Below are positions 37,001 to 44,281 of a DNA stretch of 64,000 nt, piece by piece. The notes beneath the pieces were generated by a model that did not search any database, was not told the origin of the DNA, and saw only the letters and a list, made by a program, of their open reading frames with translations. This DNA comes from Ferruginibacter sp. GTDB lineage: Bacteria; Bacteroidota; Bacteroidia; Chitinophagales; Chitinophagaceae. Position 1 is the first letter of the stretch, and every line of letters begins with the position of its first letter. The translations under genes and the position numbers were made by a program. Where the stretch lies: assembly GCA_017983695.1 (NCBI GenBank), contig JAGOAX010000003.1:62001-126000 (forward strand), in the 5' to 3' direction.

Positions 37001-37292
37001 AACATTTGCAAACCAAGGAGTAAATGAAACATTATCTGCCGATGCAATTTCAGGTATATCTATCGTTTCATTCCCTAATCCTACAAGGGATTATTTTAAC
37101 CTGAAAGTAAACACTGCTGCAAAAGAAGTAGTGGAAATAAGGTTACTTGATATGAAAGGTATACTGGTGCAGGCGAAAAGAGGAGCACCTGGTGATATCT
37201 ATCGCTTGGGAGAAAATGTAGTATCAGGTATGTATATCATTGAGGTAACACAGGCTGGTAAAACAGTTAGGACCAAAGTGGTAAAACAATAA
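34086..37292 (+). CDS. Large T9SS-secreted protein with IgGFc-binding-like domain and HYR repeats
   Basis: 1068 residues. Signal peptide (LIMIMCLGFIFSASAQ), an N-terminal IgGFc-binding-like region at about 30-420 (GTDFWLMFNTNL; IPPTSTWGQQFVTVPLGG), a Big-1/invasin-like Ig domain near 440-520 (NPVAGVRIDFAVTG) and a further Ig-like domain. Repeated HYR-type modules then start near residues 612, 703, 783 and 877 (ITCPADIIENIG, IRCPADKSLAADPG, ITCPPSVLVNTGADCN, LTCPPAQTFCKV). A T9SS type A sorting domain (FPNPTRDYF from about 996, ending KVVKQ) closes the protein. It is probably exposed on the cell surface, with an adhesive role (inference). Confidence 0.88.
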   Translation: MIKIFKNTARKLKTGLLIMIMCLGFIFSASAQDSKGTDFWLMFNTNLGTPTLTLFVTSGVNTSGTVSGPSFAAIPFTVTANTVTSVVIPNALATHTSDVVDNRGIHVTSLQEITVYGLNLIPFTTDAYLAYPTDALGTDYRIMTYQNTNVVNATELGIVGTVNGTVVTITPSVTTGVRTAGVPYSITLNQGEAYQLVNTTATGDLTGTLITSTQPIGVFGAHGCVNIPSGCTACDHICEMIPPTSTWGQQFVTVPLGGPRTGGDQWKFMASQNATTVSINGVVQAPVLNAGQFMERNITTSSIITSSKPILVSQFARGITCSGGVTGDPFMMLIPPTEQFLANYTVTTVLGYTTHFVNLVVPNSIVGSLTQDGVAIPAGSFTAIGASGFSGAVVAITPGSHTFNGALPFGIFTYGWNSADSYGYPGGQSFSPVALVNSLDLTPPTGTAAACTNQCWNALVKDQFGNPVAGVRIDFAVTGVNPQLNFANTNASGIATFCYTGLNVGADNITASIGSFTDQSTFNWTASALTLTAGSNSPVAVGGTINLTATAGFATYSWKDPNGVVFSTDQNPSIVNATLAMSGIYTVTGTTSGGCTATGTVTVSVIDANNITCPADIIENIGTSCTKSIATTNPAFNGTLVNLTWTLTGATTGSSAAIGIFYVGTKTFKAGTTTVTYVATDNFGGISTCSFIVKLTENIPPEIRCPADKSLAADPGVCTRAVVSLGTPIASDNCGLASVTNNAPAIYQPGTNYVTWTATDKSGNIRTCVQEITIIDNQRPTITCPPSVLVNTGADCNSTSVTLAPPVFADNCGVVTLKWAMVGVTWGSSTGTGINYVPTMNYATGVSTVTYTAIDAAGNQTSCTFKVTVKDVTPPTLTCPPAQTFCKVWNNTYTIPLLIQSDNCVIATTECRITGATNRSGYGTDASGIFNVGVSTIKWTVKDVNGNISTCTSTVTILPVTNPDCTVPAAPITFANQGVNETLSADAISGISIVSFPNPTRDYFNLKVNTAAKEVVEIRLLDMKGILVQAKRGAPGDIYRLGENVVSGMYIIEVTQAGKTVRTKVVKQ

Positions 37293-37317
37293 ACGGTTAG
37301 TAAAAGCCAGATTTTAT

Positions 37318-37349
37318 AAGACCATCTGTTTAGGCAGATGGTCTTTTTT
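37318..37349 (+). terminator. Intrinsic terminator after the HYR protein
   Basis: AAGACCATCTG-TTTAGG-CAGATGGTCTT is a perfect 11-bp stem continued by a T-run, 25 bases after the stop. Confidence 0.93.
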
Positions 37350-37441
37350 GTTTTGATGCGCTACATATTGTTGGCCGTAAATCGGGGTGCTTTAAAATAT
37401 TTATAGTGCCGTTTTTTTTATATTTTTAAATAAAAATTGAT

Positions 37442-37822
37442 ATGGTTTCTGCCAAAATAAAACCTACTACTATAGTTGAGTATATTGATGCTGCTCCGCC
37501 AGATGTGCAGGAAAGATTATGGCAACTGCATAACTGTATAAAAAAAGCTGCTCCCGGTGCAGTAGAAGAATTGAAATGGAATATGCCAGGCTATTCTTAC
37601 CAAAAAATACTGGTAACTTTTGCTGTATTTAAAAAGCATATTGGTTTTTACCCGATGGAGTCGGCAATAAAAGCTTTTGCAAAAGACCTGGTAAAATATA
37701 AAACTGCAAGTGGTTCAGTGCAATTTCCGTTAGATGCTAAACTGCCATTAACATTAATTAAAAAAATAGTATTGTTTCGGGTAAAGGAAAGCAAGGCGCA
37801 AACTATAAAGTGGAGGCAGTGA
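37442..37822 (+). CDS. DUF1801-domain protein (second copy)
   Basis: 126 residues. YdhG/DUF1801 pattern: VEYIDAAPPDVQERLWQLHN, then EELKWNMPGYSYQ and FKKHIGFYPMESAIKAFAKD. It is more like the iron-chaperone-type YdhG branch than the copy at 32674 and shares only the W-N-x-P-x-x-x-Y core with it. Cytoplasmic. Monocistronic between terminator and a long gap. Confidence 0.85.
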   Translation: MVSAKIKPTTIVEYIDAAPPDVQERLWQLHNCIKKAAPGAVEELKWNMPGYSYQKILVTFAVFKKHIGFYPMESAIKAFAKDLVKYKTASGSVQFPLDAKLPLTLIKKIVLFRVKESKAQTIKWRQ

Positions 37823-37959
37823 GGTTGCCTTTAACTATGTGAGAATGATTAAAATGAGCATTTAAAAACATTTCTCTCAATAGTAAAGAAAAAGTACCCT
37901 TTATAAAATAAAACGGTTTAAAATGCGTTCTTTCCAAACGTACCTCAAATTTAATCCGT

Positions 37960-38466
37960 ATGAAACCCTTTTTACTTGCTGTTATAGCATTTTGCAGCCC
38001 CATTATTGTTTTTTGCCAGGATATAAGCGGCCTTTGGACAGGTACTATGTATAACGATTCTACCCAGCAATCTTTACCATACGAAATTTATATTACCAAA
38101 GAAAATGGAAAGTATACCGGGTTATCACACAGTTGGTTTTTGATTAATGAAAAACAATACTACGGTATAAAAAAAATTAAAGTGCATGTGGCAAAAGATG
38201 GTAAGATTATTATACAGGATGCTGCATTGGTAGCCAACAATTACCCCGTTGCCCCCGATAAAAACGTAATGCAGTTGGATGTACTGGACCTTATAAAAAC
38301 CAACGACCAAACTACTTTAATGGGACCTTTTGCCACCAAGCGTACAAAAAAGTACAGCGAACTTACCGGGCATATCAATATAAAAAAAGTAAGTACTGTC
38401 AGCGAAAGCAGCCTGATGCAGTATTTGCAGAAAAATGGTGGCAACGATGTTACCGTTGCAAAATAA
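37960..38466 (+). CDS. Exported protein of unknown function
   Basis: 168 residues with a signal peptide (LLAVIAFCSPIIVFCQ). The mature part opens with DISGLWTGTMYNDSTQQSLP, a pattern seen in lipocalin-like exported Bacteroidota proteins, followed by YEIYITKENGKYTGLSHSWF. Predicted beta-barrel-like. Function unknown. Confidence 0.65.
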   Translation: MKPFLLAVIAFCSPIIVFCQDISGLWTGTMYNDSTQQSLPYEIYITKENGKYTGLSHSWFLINEKQYYGIKKIKVHVAKDGKIIIQDAALVANNYPVAPDKNVMQLDVLDLIKTNDQTTLMGPFATKRTKKYSELTGHINIKKVSTVSESSLMQYLQKNGGNDVTVAK

Positions 38467-38702
38467 AATAGCTTTACAATAAATTTAATAGTGCTAATTG
38501 GTGGAACAGCAATCTATAATCTTTAGATTATAGTAACCTGCATTTATAATATCCTGTGCTGTCTCAGCTCCGGTAATCCCTTCAGTTTAAAATCTCCTTT
38601 TACCTCATACATTTTTTATATTGCTGCCACTTATATAATTTGGTGCAGTAATTTAAGGCAATGCCATATATTCGGTTCTTTAAAAACAAGCAATATATTT
38701 TT

Positions 38703-39578
38703 ATGCGAAATGTAATAGCCTTTTTTTTAATTACTGTTTTAATACCTGCAGTAAAGGTGGATGCCCAATATAAGGACTTACTTATTGTTGCGGCTACAGT
38801 TAAAAAAGCCAACGAAACTCCGGATAATAAAAAAGTAAATGACAGCAGTAAATGGCAACAGCTTTTTAATGGAAAAGATATTGCCGACTGGACAGTAAAA
38901 ATTCAGCATCACGAAGTGAATGAAAATTTTGGTAATACTTTTCGTGTGGAAGATGGCATTATAAAAGTACGGTACGATAAATACGATGATTTTAATGACC
39001 AGTTTGGCCACCTGTATTATAATACGCCTTTCTCCTGGTTTCATTTGGTTGTTGAATACCGATTTGTTGGTAAACAACAAAAAGGTTCACCATCTTATGC
39101 ACTGTTGAATAGTGGTGTGATGTTTCATTCGCAGGATCCACACACTATGCCTAAAGAACAGGACTGGCCCATATCTGTTGAAATGCAGTTTCTGGCCGGG
39201 CTGGCAGATGGAAGGCCAAGGCCGACAGGTTGTATGTGTTCTCCGGGAACAGAGATTGTTGTTGATGGAAAAATTGCACCATCGCATTGTGTTACTTCAA
39301 CTGCAAAAACTTATCCTGTTGAGCAATGGGTGAAGGCTGAGTTGATTGTTTACGGCGATTCGTTAGTAAAACATATTATTAACGGCGATACGGTTTTGCA
39401 ATATTCAAAACCGCAGATTGGCGGAGGCGTAGTTAATCGTTACGATCCTGCAATTAAGATAGACGGCAAATTATTAACCAACGGATTTATTGCTTTGCAA
39501 AGCGAAGGTGCTGAAATAGATTTTAGAAAAGTGGAATTGATGGACCTTACTTATTTAAAAAATAAAAAGGAACAATAA
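38703..39578 (+). CDS. DUF1080-domain exported hydrolase (3-keto-disaccharide hydrolase-like)
   Basis: 291 residues from the ATG at 38703 (better signal peptide than 38661). The DUF1080 concanavalin-like fold is shown by WQQLFNGKDIADWTVKI, SWFHLVVEYRFVGKQQ, NSGVMFHSQDP, WPISVEMQFLAG and the end FIALQSEGAEIDFRKVELMD. The family includes hydrolases of 3-keto glycosides in Bacteroidota. It lies convergent to a Gfo/Idh/MocA gene, consistent with oxidation at C3 followed by cleavage (inference). The last three codons (Lys-Glu-Gln) form the left arm of the terminator. Confidence 0.85.
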   Translation: MRNVIAFFLITVLIPAVKVDAQYKDLLIVAATVKKANETPDNKKVNDSSKWQQLFNGKDIADWTVKIQHHEVNENFGNTFRVEDGIIKVRYDKYDDFNDQFGHLYYNTPFSWFHLVVEYRFVGKQQKGSPSYALLNSGVMFHSQDPHTMPKEQDWPISVEMQFLAGLADGRPRPTGCMCSPGTEIVVDGKIAPSHCVTSTAKTYPVEQWVKAELIVYGDSLVKHIINGDTVLQYSKPQIGGGVVNRYDPAIKIDGKLLTNGFIALQSEGAEIDFRKVELMDLTYLKNKKEQ

Positions 39579-39600
39579 TACTTGAATCATTGTTCCTTTT
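39568..39600. terminator. Bidirectional terminator overlapping the end of the DUF1080 gene
   Basis: AAGGAACAAT and ATTGTTCCTT pair exactly with a 12-base loop, with A/T runs on both sides. The left arm lies within the last codons and stop of the gene. Confidence 0.85.
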
Positions 39601-39618
39601 CTGCCATTTTATTTTCAG

Positions 39619-40968
39619 TTAAAAATATTTTGTAACTCCGGGGGTTGCACAGGCATAGAATCCATCTGCATTGGGCACAATTGGAGGTATTGCATCCCAC
39701 TCATATTTTTTTGGCATTATATTCATTCCCGAGTTAATGGCTTTGTCCCATTCAATAATCTGCCCGGTATAGGTAGCTAATCTTCCCAGTATAGACGACA
39801 TGGTACTTTTAGCGCCGTTTTCTGCATCGGCAAATTTGTATTCGCCTTTTGCTATCGCTGCAAATAATTCATCGTGTTCTGTTTGATAAGGATTGTTTTC
39901 TGTTTTCCTGTCAAACTGGTATAACAGTTTGCCCTTATGATCTGTAATATTAGCGGCACCACATTGTATTTTACCTTTTGTGCCAATCAGTAATTCATCT
40001 ACTTTACTTATAGTGCCCGGTATATGCCGGCACTGGCTGTTTAAAATACTGCCATCAGCATAAGTAAACTCTACATAATGATGGTCGAATATTTCTCCAT
40101 GATCTTTTCCTTTTCTTACCTGTCTTCCGCCCATGCCCTGTGCTTTTACAGGATAGCTTTCTTTAAACCAGTTAACGGCATCAATATTATGTACATGCTG
40201 TTCGGTAATATGATCGCCGCAAAGCCAATTAAAGTAATACCAGTTACGCATTTGATATTCCATTTCTGTTTGTCCGGCTTTACGTTGCCTAACCCATACA
40301 CCGTCATTATCCCACCAGGCCTGTGCCGATGTAATATCACCAATCATGTCTTTACGTTTAAATAATTCACGATAGGAGTTTTGATAATGCCGTTGCAAAC
40401 CAACCACTACATTTAATTTTTTTTCTTTAGCTATTGCTGCAGCCGCTAAAACTTTTTGAATACCTGCCGGATCAGTTGCAACTGGCTTTTCCATAAATAC
40501 ATGTTTGCCCTGTTTAATAGCTTCTTCAAAATGAATGGGCCTGAAACCCGGAGGTGTTGCCAATAATACCACATCGGCCAATGGAATGGCTTTTAAATAG
40601 GCATCAAAGCCGGTAAATTTTCTTTCTTCGGGAACATCAATTTTTGTTTTAACAGCACCACGGCCCCCGGAAGATTCAGCAATGTCATCACTCATTAACT
40701 GGTTAAAACAATTATCTAAATTATTTCTGAAAGCATCGGCCATCGCCACCAGTTTTACATTTTGCTTGCTAAGCAAAGCCTGCATGGCTGCGCCTGTGCC
40801 ACGTCCACCACAACCTATCAGCACAATTTTAATTACATCATCACTACCGGAAAAATAATTGGCTTTTGATAAAAGTGGTGCGGCAATTAAACCGCCGGCA
40901 AGTAATGAACCCTGCATTAAAAATTCCCTTCTGGAATTATTATTCAATTTAACAGCATCGTTTTGCAT
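39619..40968 (-). CDS. Gfo/Idh/MocA-family oxidoreductase with Tat signal
   Basis: 449 residues from the ATG at 40968. The N-terminus carries a twin-arginine signal: NSRREFLMQGSLLAGGLIAA. Then a Rossmann domain (IKIVLIGCGGRGTGAAM), the EKP motif (GKHVFMEKPVATDP) and the C-terminal dehydratase-type domain (GDHITEQHVHNIDAVNW). NAD(P)-dependent sugar oxidoreductase. Tat export suits a protein that folds around its nucleotide in the cytoplasm, as in Zymomonas glucose-fructose oxidoreductase. First enzyme of a likely keto-sugar pathway. Confidence 0.9.
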   Translation of the reverse strand: MQNDAVKLNNNSRREFLMQGSLLAGGLIAAPLLSKANYFSGSDDVIKIVLIGCGGRGTGAAMQALLSKQNVKLVAMADAFRNNLDNCFNQLMSDDIAESSGGRGAVKTKIDVPEERKFTGFDAYLKAIPLADVVLLATPPGFRPIHFEEAIKQGKHVFMEKPVATDPAGIQKVLAAAAIAKEKKLNVVVGLQRHYQNSYRELFKRKDMIGDITSAQAWWDNDGVWVRQRKAGQTEMEYQMRNWYYFNWLCGDHITEQHVHNIDAVNWFKESYPVKAQGMGGRQVRKGKDHGEIFDHHYVEFTYADGSILNSQCRHIPGTISKVDELLIGTKGKIQCGAANITDHKGKLLYQFDRKTENNPYQTEHDELFAAIAKGEYKFADAENGAKSTMSSILGRLATYTGQIIEWDKAINSGMNIMPKKYEWDAIPPIVPNADGFYACATPGVTKYF

Positions 40969-41018
40969 ACTAATGGTTTTAAAAATGATCAAGATTATTG
41001 TATAAAAATAAATTGTTT

Positions 41019-41981
41019 TTATTTACCAAGATATTGTTTAAAAAATTCATTCACCTGCTTTGCATCCGGTTGTTCAAGCGGACGAATAATTCTAAATCCA
41101 ACTGCAGCAGCATCTGTTAACCACCATTTGCTTTTAGGAATTTGTGGGTCACGCCGGTTCCATGATGCATCGGATTTAAAACGGTTGGCACATCTTAATT
41201 CGCCGGCCGCATCATTAAAGCCGCCACCTTTTAATGCTTTTGGGTAACGGGCTTTATTGGCCGCTATTAAAATGTAATTGTTGCTGTCTGCCACATTTGC
41301 CAAGCGGTTTTCTTCATAATGGTCAAGTGTCCATTCGCATACATTACCCAGCATATCATACAAGCCCCAGGCATTGGGTAATTTTAATCCTGATTTTTTA
41401 AATTTACTGTCACTATTTTCTTCATACCATGCATATTTATCCAGTAGAGTTTCATCATTACCAAAATAAAAGGTTGTCGTAGTTCCTGCACGGCAGGCAT
41501 ATTCCCATTCGGCTTCGGAAGGCAGGCGGTAAAAAATGCCTGTTTTATTATACAGCCACCTGCAATACATTAATGCACCATATTGCGATAAACTGTTTAC
41601 CGGATAACCACCTTCTTTACCCATGCCCCAGGTGAGATCTACATATTGCGGACTTGGCCTGGTAATAGCATCCACATCAGAATTTTCGCTGGTAGTGGCA
41701 TCTTTATAAAAAACATCAAATTCATCCCTGCTAACTTCATATATCCCCATCCAGAATGACGGAACAGTAACCTTGCGTTGTGGCCCTTCATCTTTACTCC
41801 TGTTTTTTTCTGCATTACTGCTGCCAAATAAAAAACTACCACCTTTTATTGGTGCCATACTACATTGAAGGTTTGAACCGGGTAACGAAAATTTATAGGC
41901 CGAAAATATTTTGGATGAGTCCTGTGCCTGGGTAAATTGATAACAACAGAGTATAAATGGTAATACAGATATTCTTTTCAC
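41019..41981 (-). CDS. Exported SUMF1/formylglycine-generating-enzyme-like protein
   Basis: 320 residues, GTG start, signal peptide (LPFILCCYQFTQAQ). The SUMF1/EgtB/PvdO fold shows in MAPIKGGSFLFGS, FWMGIYEVSRDEFDVFY, FYRLPSEAEWEYACRAGT, WGLYDMLGNVCEWTLDHY and the end AVGFRIIRP. Of the two copper-binding cysteines of true formylglycine-generating enzymes, only the one in ELRCANR (C264) seems kept; the partner five residues earlier is Ala. It is therefore probably not a sulfatase activator. No sulfatase gene lies nearby. It is 50 bases upstream of the Gfo/Idh/MocA gene on the same strand. Confidence 0.85.
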   Translation of the reverse strand: MKRISVLPFILCCYQFTQAQDSSKIFSAYKFSLPGSNLQCSMAPIKGGSFLFGSSNAEKNRSKDEGPQRKVTVPSFWMGIYEVSRDEFDVFYKDATTSENSDVDAITRPSPQYVDLTWGMGKEGGYPVNSLSQYGALMYCRWLYNKTGIFYRLPSEAEWEYACRAGTTTTFYFGNDETLLDKYAWYEENSDSKFKKSGLKLPNAWGLYDMLGNVCEWTLDHYEENRLANVADSNNYILIAANKARYPKALKGGGFNDAAGELRCANRFKSDASWNRRDPQIPKSKWWLTDAAAVGFRIIRPLEQPDAKQVNEFFKQYLGK

Positions 41982-42031
41982 TTTTAACGCAATTATTTTA
42001 ACGGAAGGTAAGCAATAAATTTAAACAAATA

Positions 42032-43048
42032 TTACTGAGCAGCTAGTTTAAAGTAACGGGCAAAACCTTTGCTGTTGTAAAATATAATTTTATCGTTTTT
42101 ATTTTCTGTTATCAATACCACGGCATTCATTTTTGCAGCTAATTTTTTTGCATTTTTAATGGAGAGGATGCTGCAGGCAGTTGCCAGCCAGTCTGCAGTT
42201 GTACCGTCATTGGCAATTACGGTAACATTGCGTTGCGATATAACGCCATAACCCGTCCGGGGATCAATAATATGAGAATACCTTTTGCCATTGTGTTCCA
42301 TAAACTGGTAAGCATCTCCCGAAGTGGTTACGGCCATATTATGCAGCAGCAGGTTTTGGGGTAGTAATTCATCCGTTGTTTCGGGCACATTAATGCCAAC
42401 TGTCCAGCCCTTAGTTCCCGGTGGTGCATCACTCATTACAATATCGCCACTTACATTTACCAGTGCATGATTTATATTTTGGCTACGTAAATAATCAATT
42501 ACTTTTTGTGCAATATATCCTTGTGCAATGCCACCCAGGTCTAACTGCATACCCGGTTTTGTTAAGGTTACTTTTTTACCGGCAGTGTCAATTAGTATTT
42601 TATTAAAGCCGGTAAGTTTTCGTTTTTGTTGCACCACTTCATCAGTTGGAAATATTTTTTCTCTTCTCATCTTTCGCCAGAGTTTTGTAAGTGGCCCCAT
42701 GGTAATATCAAAAGTGCCATGGCTTTTATCAAATGCTTTTTTTGATAAGATGAGTATATCCAATAAAGCAGGAGAAACAGAAGCAGGTGAAGCATTGGCA
42801 ACTGCTGTGTTATTGAGTCTTACAAGTTCGCTGCTGTCGATATAATCGCTGAAAATTAAGACGAATGAATCTACCAGGTTAAAGGATTGCTTTGCAACCT
42901 TGCTGGCCTTTATACTATCGTTACAAAATAAAACGATATTGAAAGGAGCACCCATTTTAGATTCGGTAAACGAAAACCGTTTAAGTTGTGCCGGTACCTG
43001 CAATACAGTACATAAAAAAAAGGCAGTAAAAAATATCCTTAAAAACAA
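42032..43048 (-). CDS. apbE: FAD:protein FMN transferase (ApbE)
   Basis: About 338 residues from a TTG at 43048 that opens a signal peptide (FLRIFFTAFFLCTVLQVPAQ); the frame also allows a TTG at 43090, but that leaves 11 bases to the divergent gene. ApbE motifs: MQLDLGGIAQGYIAQKVIDY, ALVNVSGDIVMSDAPPGTKG, TSGDAYQFMEHNGKRYSHII, DPRTGYG, and ANDGTTADWLATACSIL. It attaches FMN to Thr/Ser of exported proteins such as Nqr/Rnf subunits or periplasmic reductases. No flavinylation target was recognised in the window. Confidence 0.9.
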   Translation of the reverse strand: MFLRIFFTAFFLCTVLQVPAQLKRFSFTESKMGAPFNIVLFCNDSIKASKVAKQSFNLVDSFVLIFSDYIDSSELVRLNNTAVANASPASVSPALLDILILSKKAFDKSHGTFDITMGPLTKLWRKMRREKIFPTDEVVQQKRKLTGFNKILIDTAGKKVTLTKPGMQLDLGGIAQGYIAQKVIDYLRSQNINHALVNVSGDIVMSDAPPGTKGWTVGINVPETTDELLPQNLLLHNMAVTTSGDAYQFMEHNGKRYSHIIDPRTGYGVISQRNVTVIANDGTTADWLATACSILSIKNAKKLAAKMNAVVLITENKNDKIIFYNSKGFARYFKLAAQ

Positions 43049-43101
43049 TTGTTGATTTTTGAATTTGATTATGGTAAATTTAAGGCACAAAAACTAAACT
43101 C

Positions 43102-44028
43102 ATGCAAAGAAGAAAATTTATGCAGCAAACATTATTAACCGGTGGAGCCTTGCTTGCTTCATCAGCATTTGCAACTGCAAAAACAGCTACTGCAGCTGAT
43201 GTGTTTGATGAAAAAGTTTTTAATCTTAATTATGCTTTTCACGATGGCATGTTTAAGAACCATGCTGGCGATGATTTTATTGAACAGATAAAATTTGCTC
43301 ACAGCATGGGTTTCAGGTCAATTGAAGATAATGGAATGATGGGCAGGACTGCAGCGCAACAGCAAAAAATCGGCGATACGCTTGCAAAACTCGGTATGAC
43401 GATGGGGGTGTTTGTCATCACATCGCAAAACTGGCACTGGAAAACCTCTTTAACTACAGGCAAACAGGAGTGGATTGATTTGATGGTAAAGGATTGTAAA
43501 GAAGCCGTGGAAGTTGCTAAACGTTGCAATGCTAAATGGATGACGGTGGTACCCGGTAATTATGAGCGTTCGTTGTCTATCGATTTTCAAACAAGCAATG
43601 TTATCAGTGCACTGCGAAAAGCTGCTGATATTTTAGCACCGCATGGTTTGGTAATGGTATTGGAAGCATTGAGCGATAATCCTGACCTGTTCCTGCGTCA
43701 TTCCGATCAAACAGCGATGATATGCAAAGCGGTTAACAGCCCCGCCTGTAAATTTTTATTTGATATGTATCATATGCAGCGCAACGAAGGAAATATCATC
43801 AATAATTTAAACAGTACCTGGGATGAAATTGCGTACCTGCAAATTGGTGATAACCCCGGCAGAAAAGAACCCGGTACAGGCGAAATGAATTATAAAAATA
43901 TATTTAAACATATTGCTTCAAAAGGCTATACAGGTGTTTTAGGTATGGAGCATGGTAATGCAGGTGCCGGCAAAGAAGGTGAGCTGGCTTTAATAAAAGC
44001 TTACCGTGATGCAGATGCTTTTAAATAG
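43102..44028 (+). CDS. Sugar phosphate isomerase/epimerase-like TIM barrel, Tat-exported (hydroxypyruvate-isomerase-like)
   Basis: 308 residues with a twin-arginine-like leader (MQRRKFMQQTLLTGGALLAS). The AP-endonuclease-2/xylose-isomerase-like barrel shows in QIKFAHSMGFRSIEDNGMMG, LVMVLEALSD (metal-binding Glu), FLFDMYHMQRNEGN (Asp and His), YLQIGDNPGRKEPGTGEM and GVLGMEHGN. Closest to the hydroxypyruvate isomerase branch. With Gfo/Idh/MocA and DUF1080 proteins next to it, a role in exported keto-sugar conversion is plausible. Divergent from apbE. Confidence 0.88.
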   Translation: MQRRKFMQQTLLTGGALLASSAFATAKTATAADVFDEKVFNLNYAFHDGMFKNHAGDDFIEQIKFAHSMGFRSIEDNGMMGRTAAQQQKIGDTLAKLGMTMGVFVITSQNWHWKTSLTTGKQEWIDLMVKDCKEAVEVAKRCNAKWMTVVPGNYERSLSIDFQTSNVISALRKAADILAPHGLVMVLEALSDNPDLFLRHSDQTAMICKAVNSPACKFLFDMYHMQRNEGNIINNLNSTWDEIAYLQIGDNPGRKEPGTGEMNYKNIFKHIASKGYTGVLGMEHGNAGAGKEGELALIKAYRDADAFK

Positions 44029-44060
44029 AAAACTTATTTCAAGGCCGCATTCTGTCTATG

Positions 44061-44110
44061 TTTCGACAAGCTCAACATGACAGAAAGCTGTCAGTCTGAG
44101 CTTGTCGAAG
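44061..44110. repeat. Dispersed palindromic repeat, copy 1 (order B-A)
   Basis: TTTCGACAAGCTCAACATGA followed by CAG (44061-44083) faces CTGTCAGTCTGAGCTTGTCG followed by AAG (44088-44110), with four mismatches over 23 positions and a loop of four bases. A second, rearranged copy lies at 61301-61372. Confidence 0.75.
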
Positions 44111-44209
44111 ACGGGTTACAAAGCAGCGTCTAAATTTTAATATACGTAAATGCCGGTTCCATTCATCACAAATGCGTTTTGTATTAAATCAACTCATCAA
44201 ATTTATCTA

Positions 44210-44217
44210 TACATTTG
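44210..44217 (+). promoter_or_regulatory. Putative -7 element of the S9 peptidase gene
   Basis: TACATTTG, an exact TAnnTTTG match 64 bases before the start codon. Confidence 0.45.
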
Positions 44218-44281
44218 ATGATACCTCAATTGTATTATTTACAAATGGTATTGCGCTAACAAACTGAAAAATAAAATCATT

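Noticed and set aside
41019..41981. Active sulfatase-maturing formylglycine-generating enzyme
   Set aside because: One of the two active-site cysteines appears to be missing and there is no sulfatase gene in the window.
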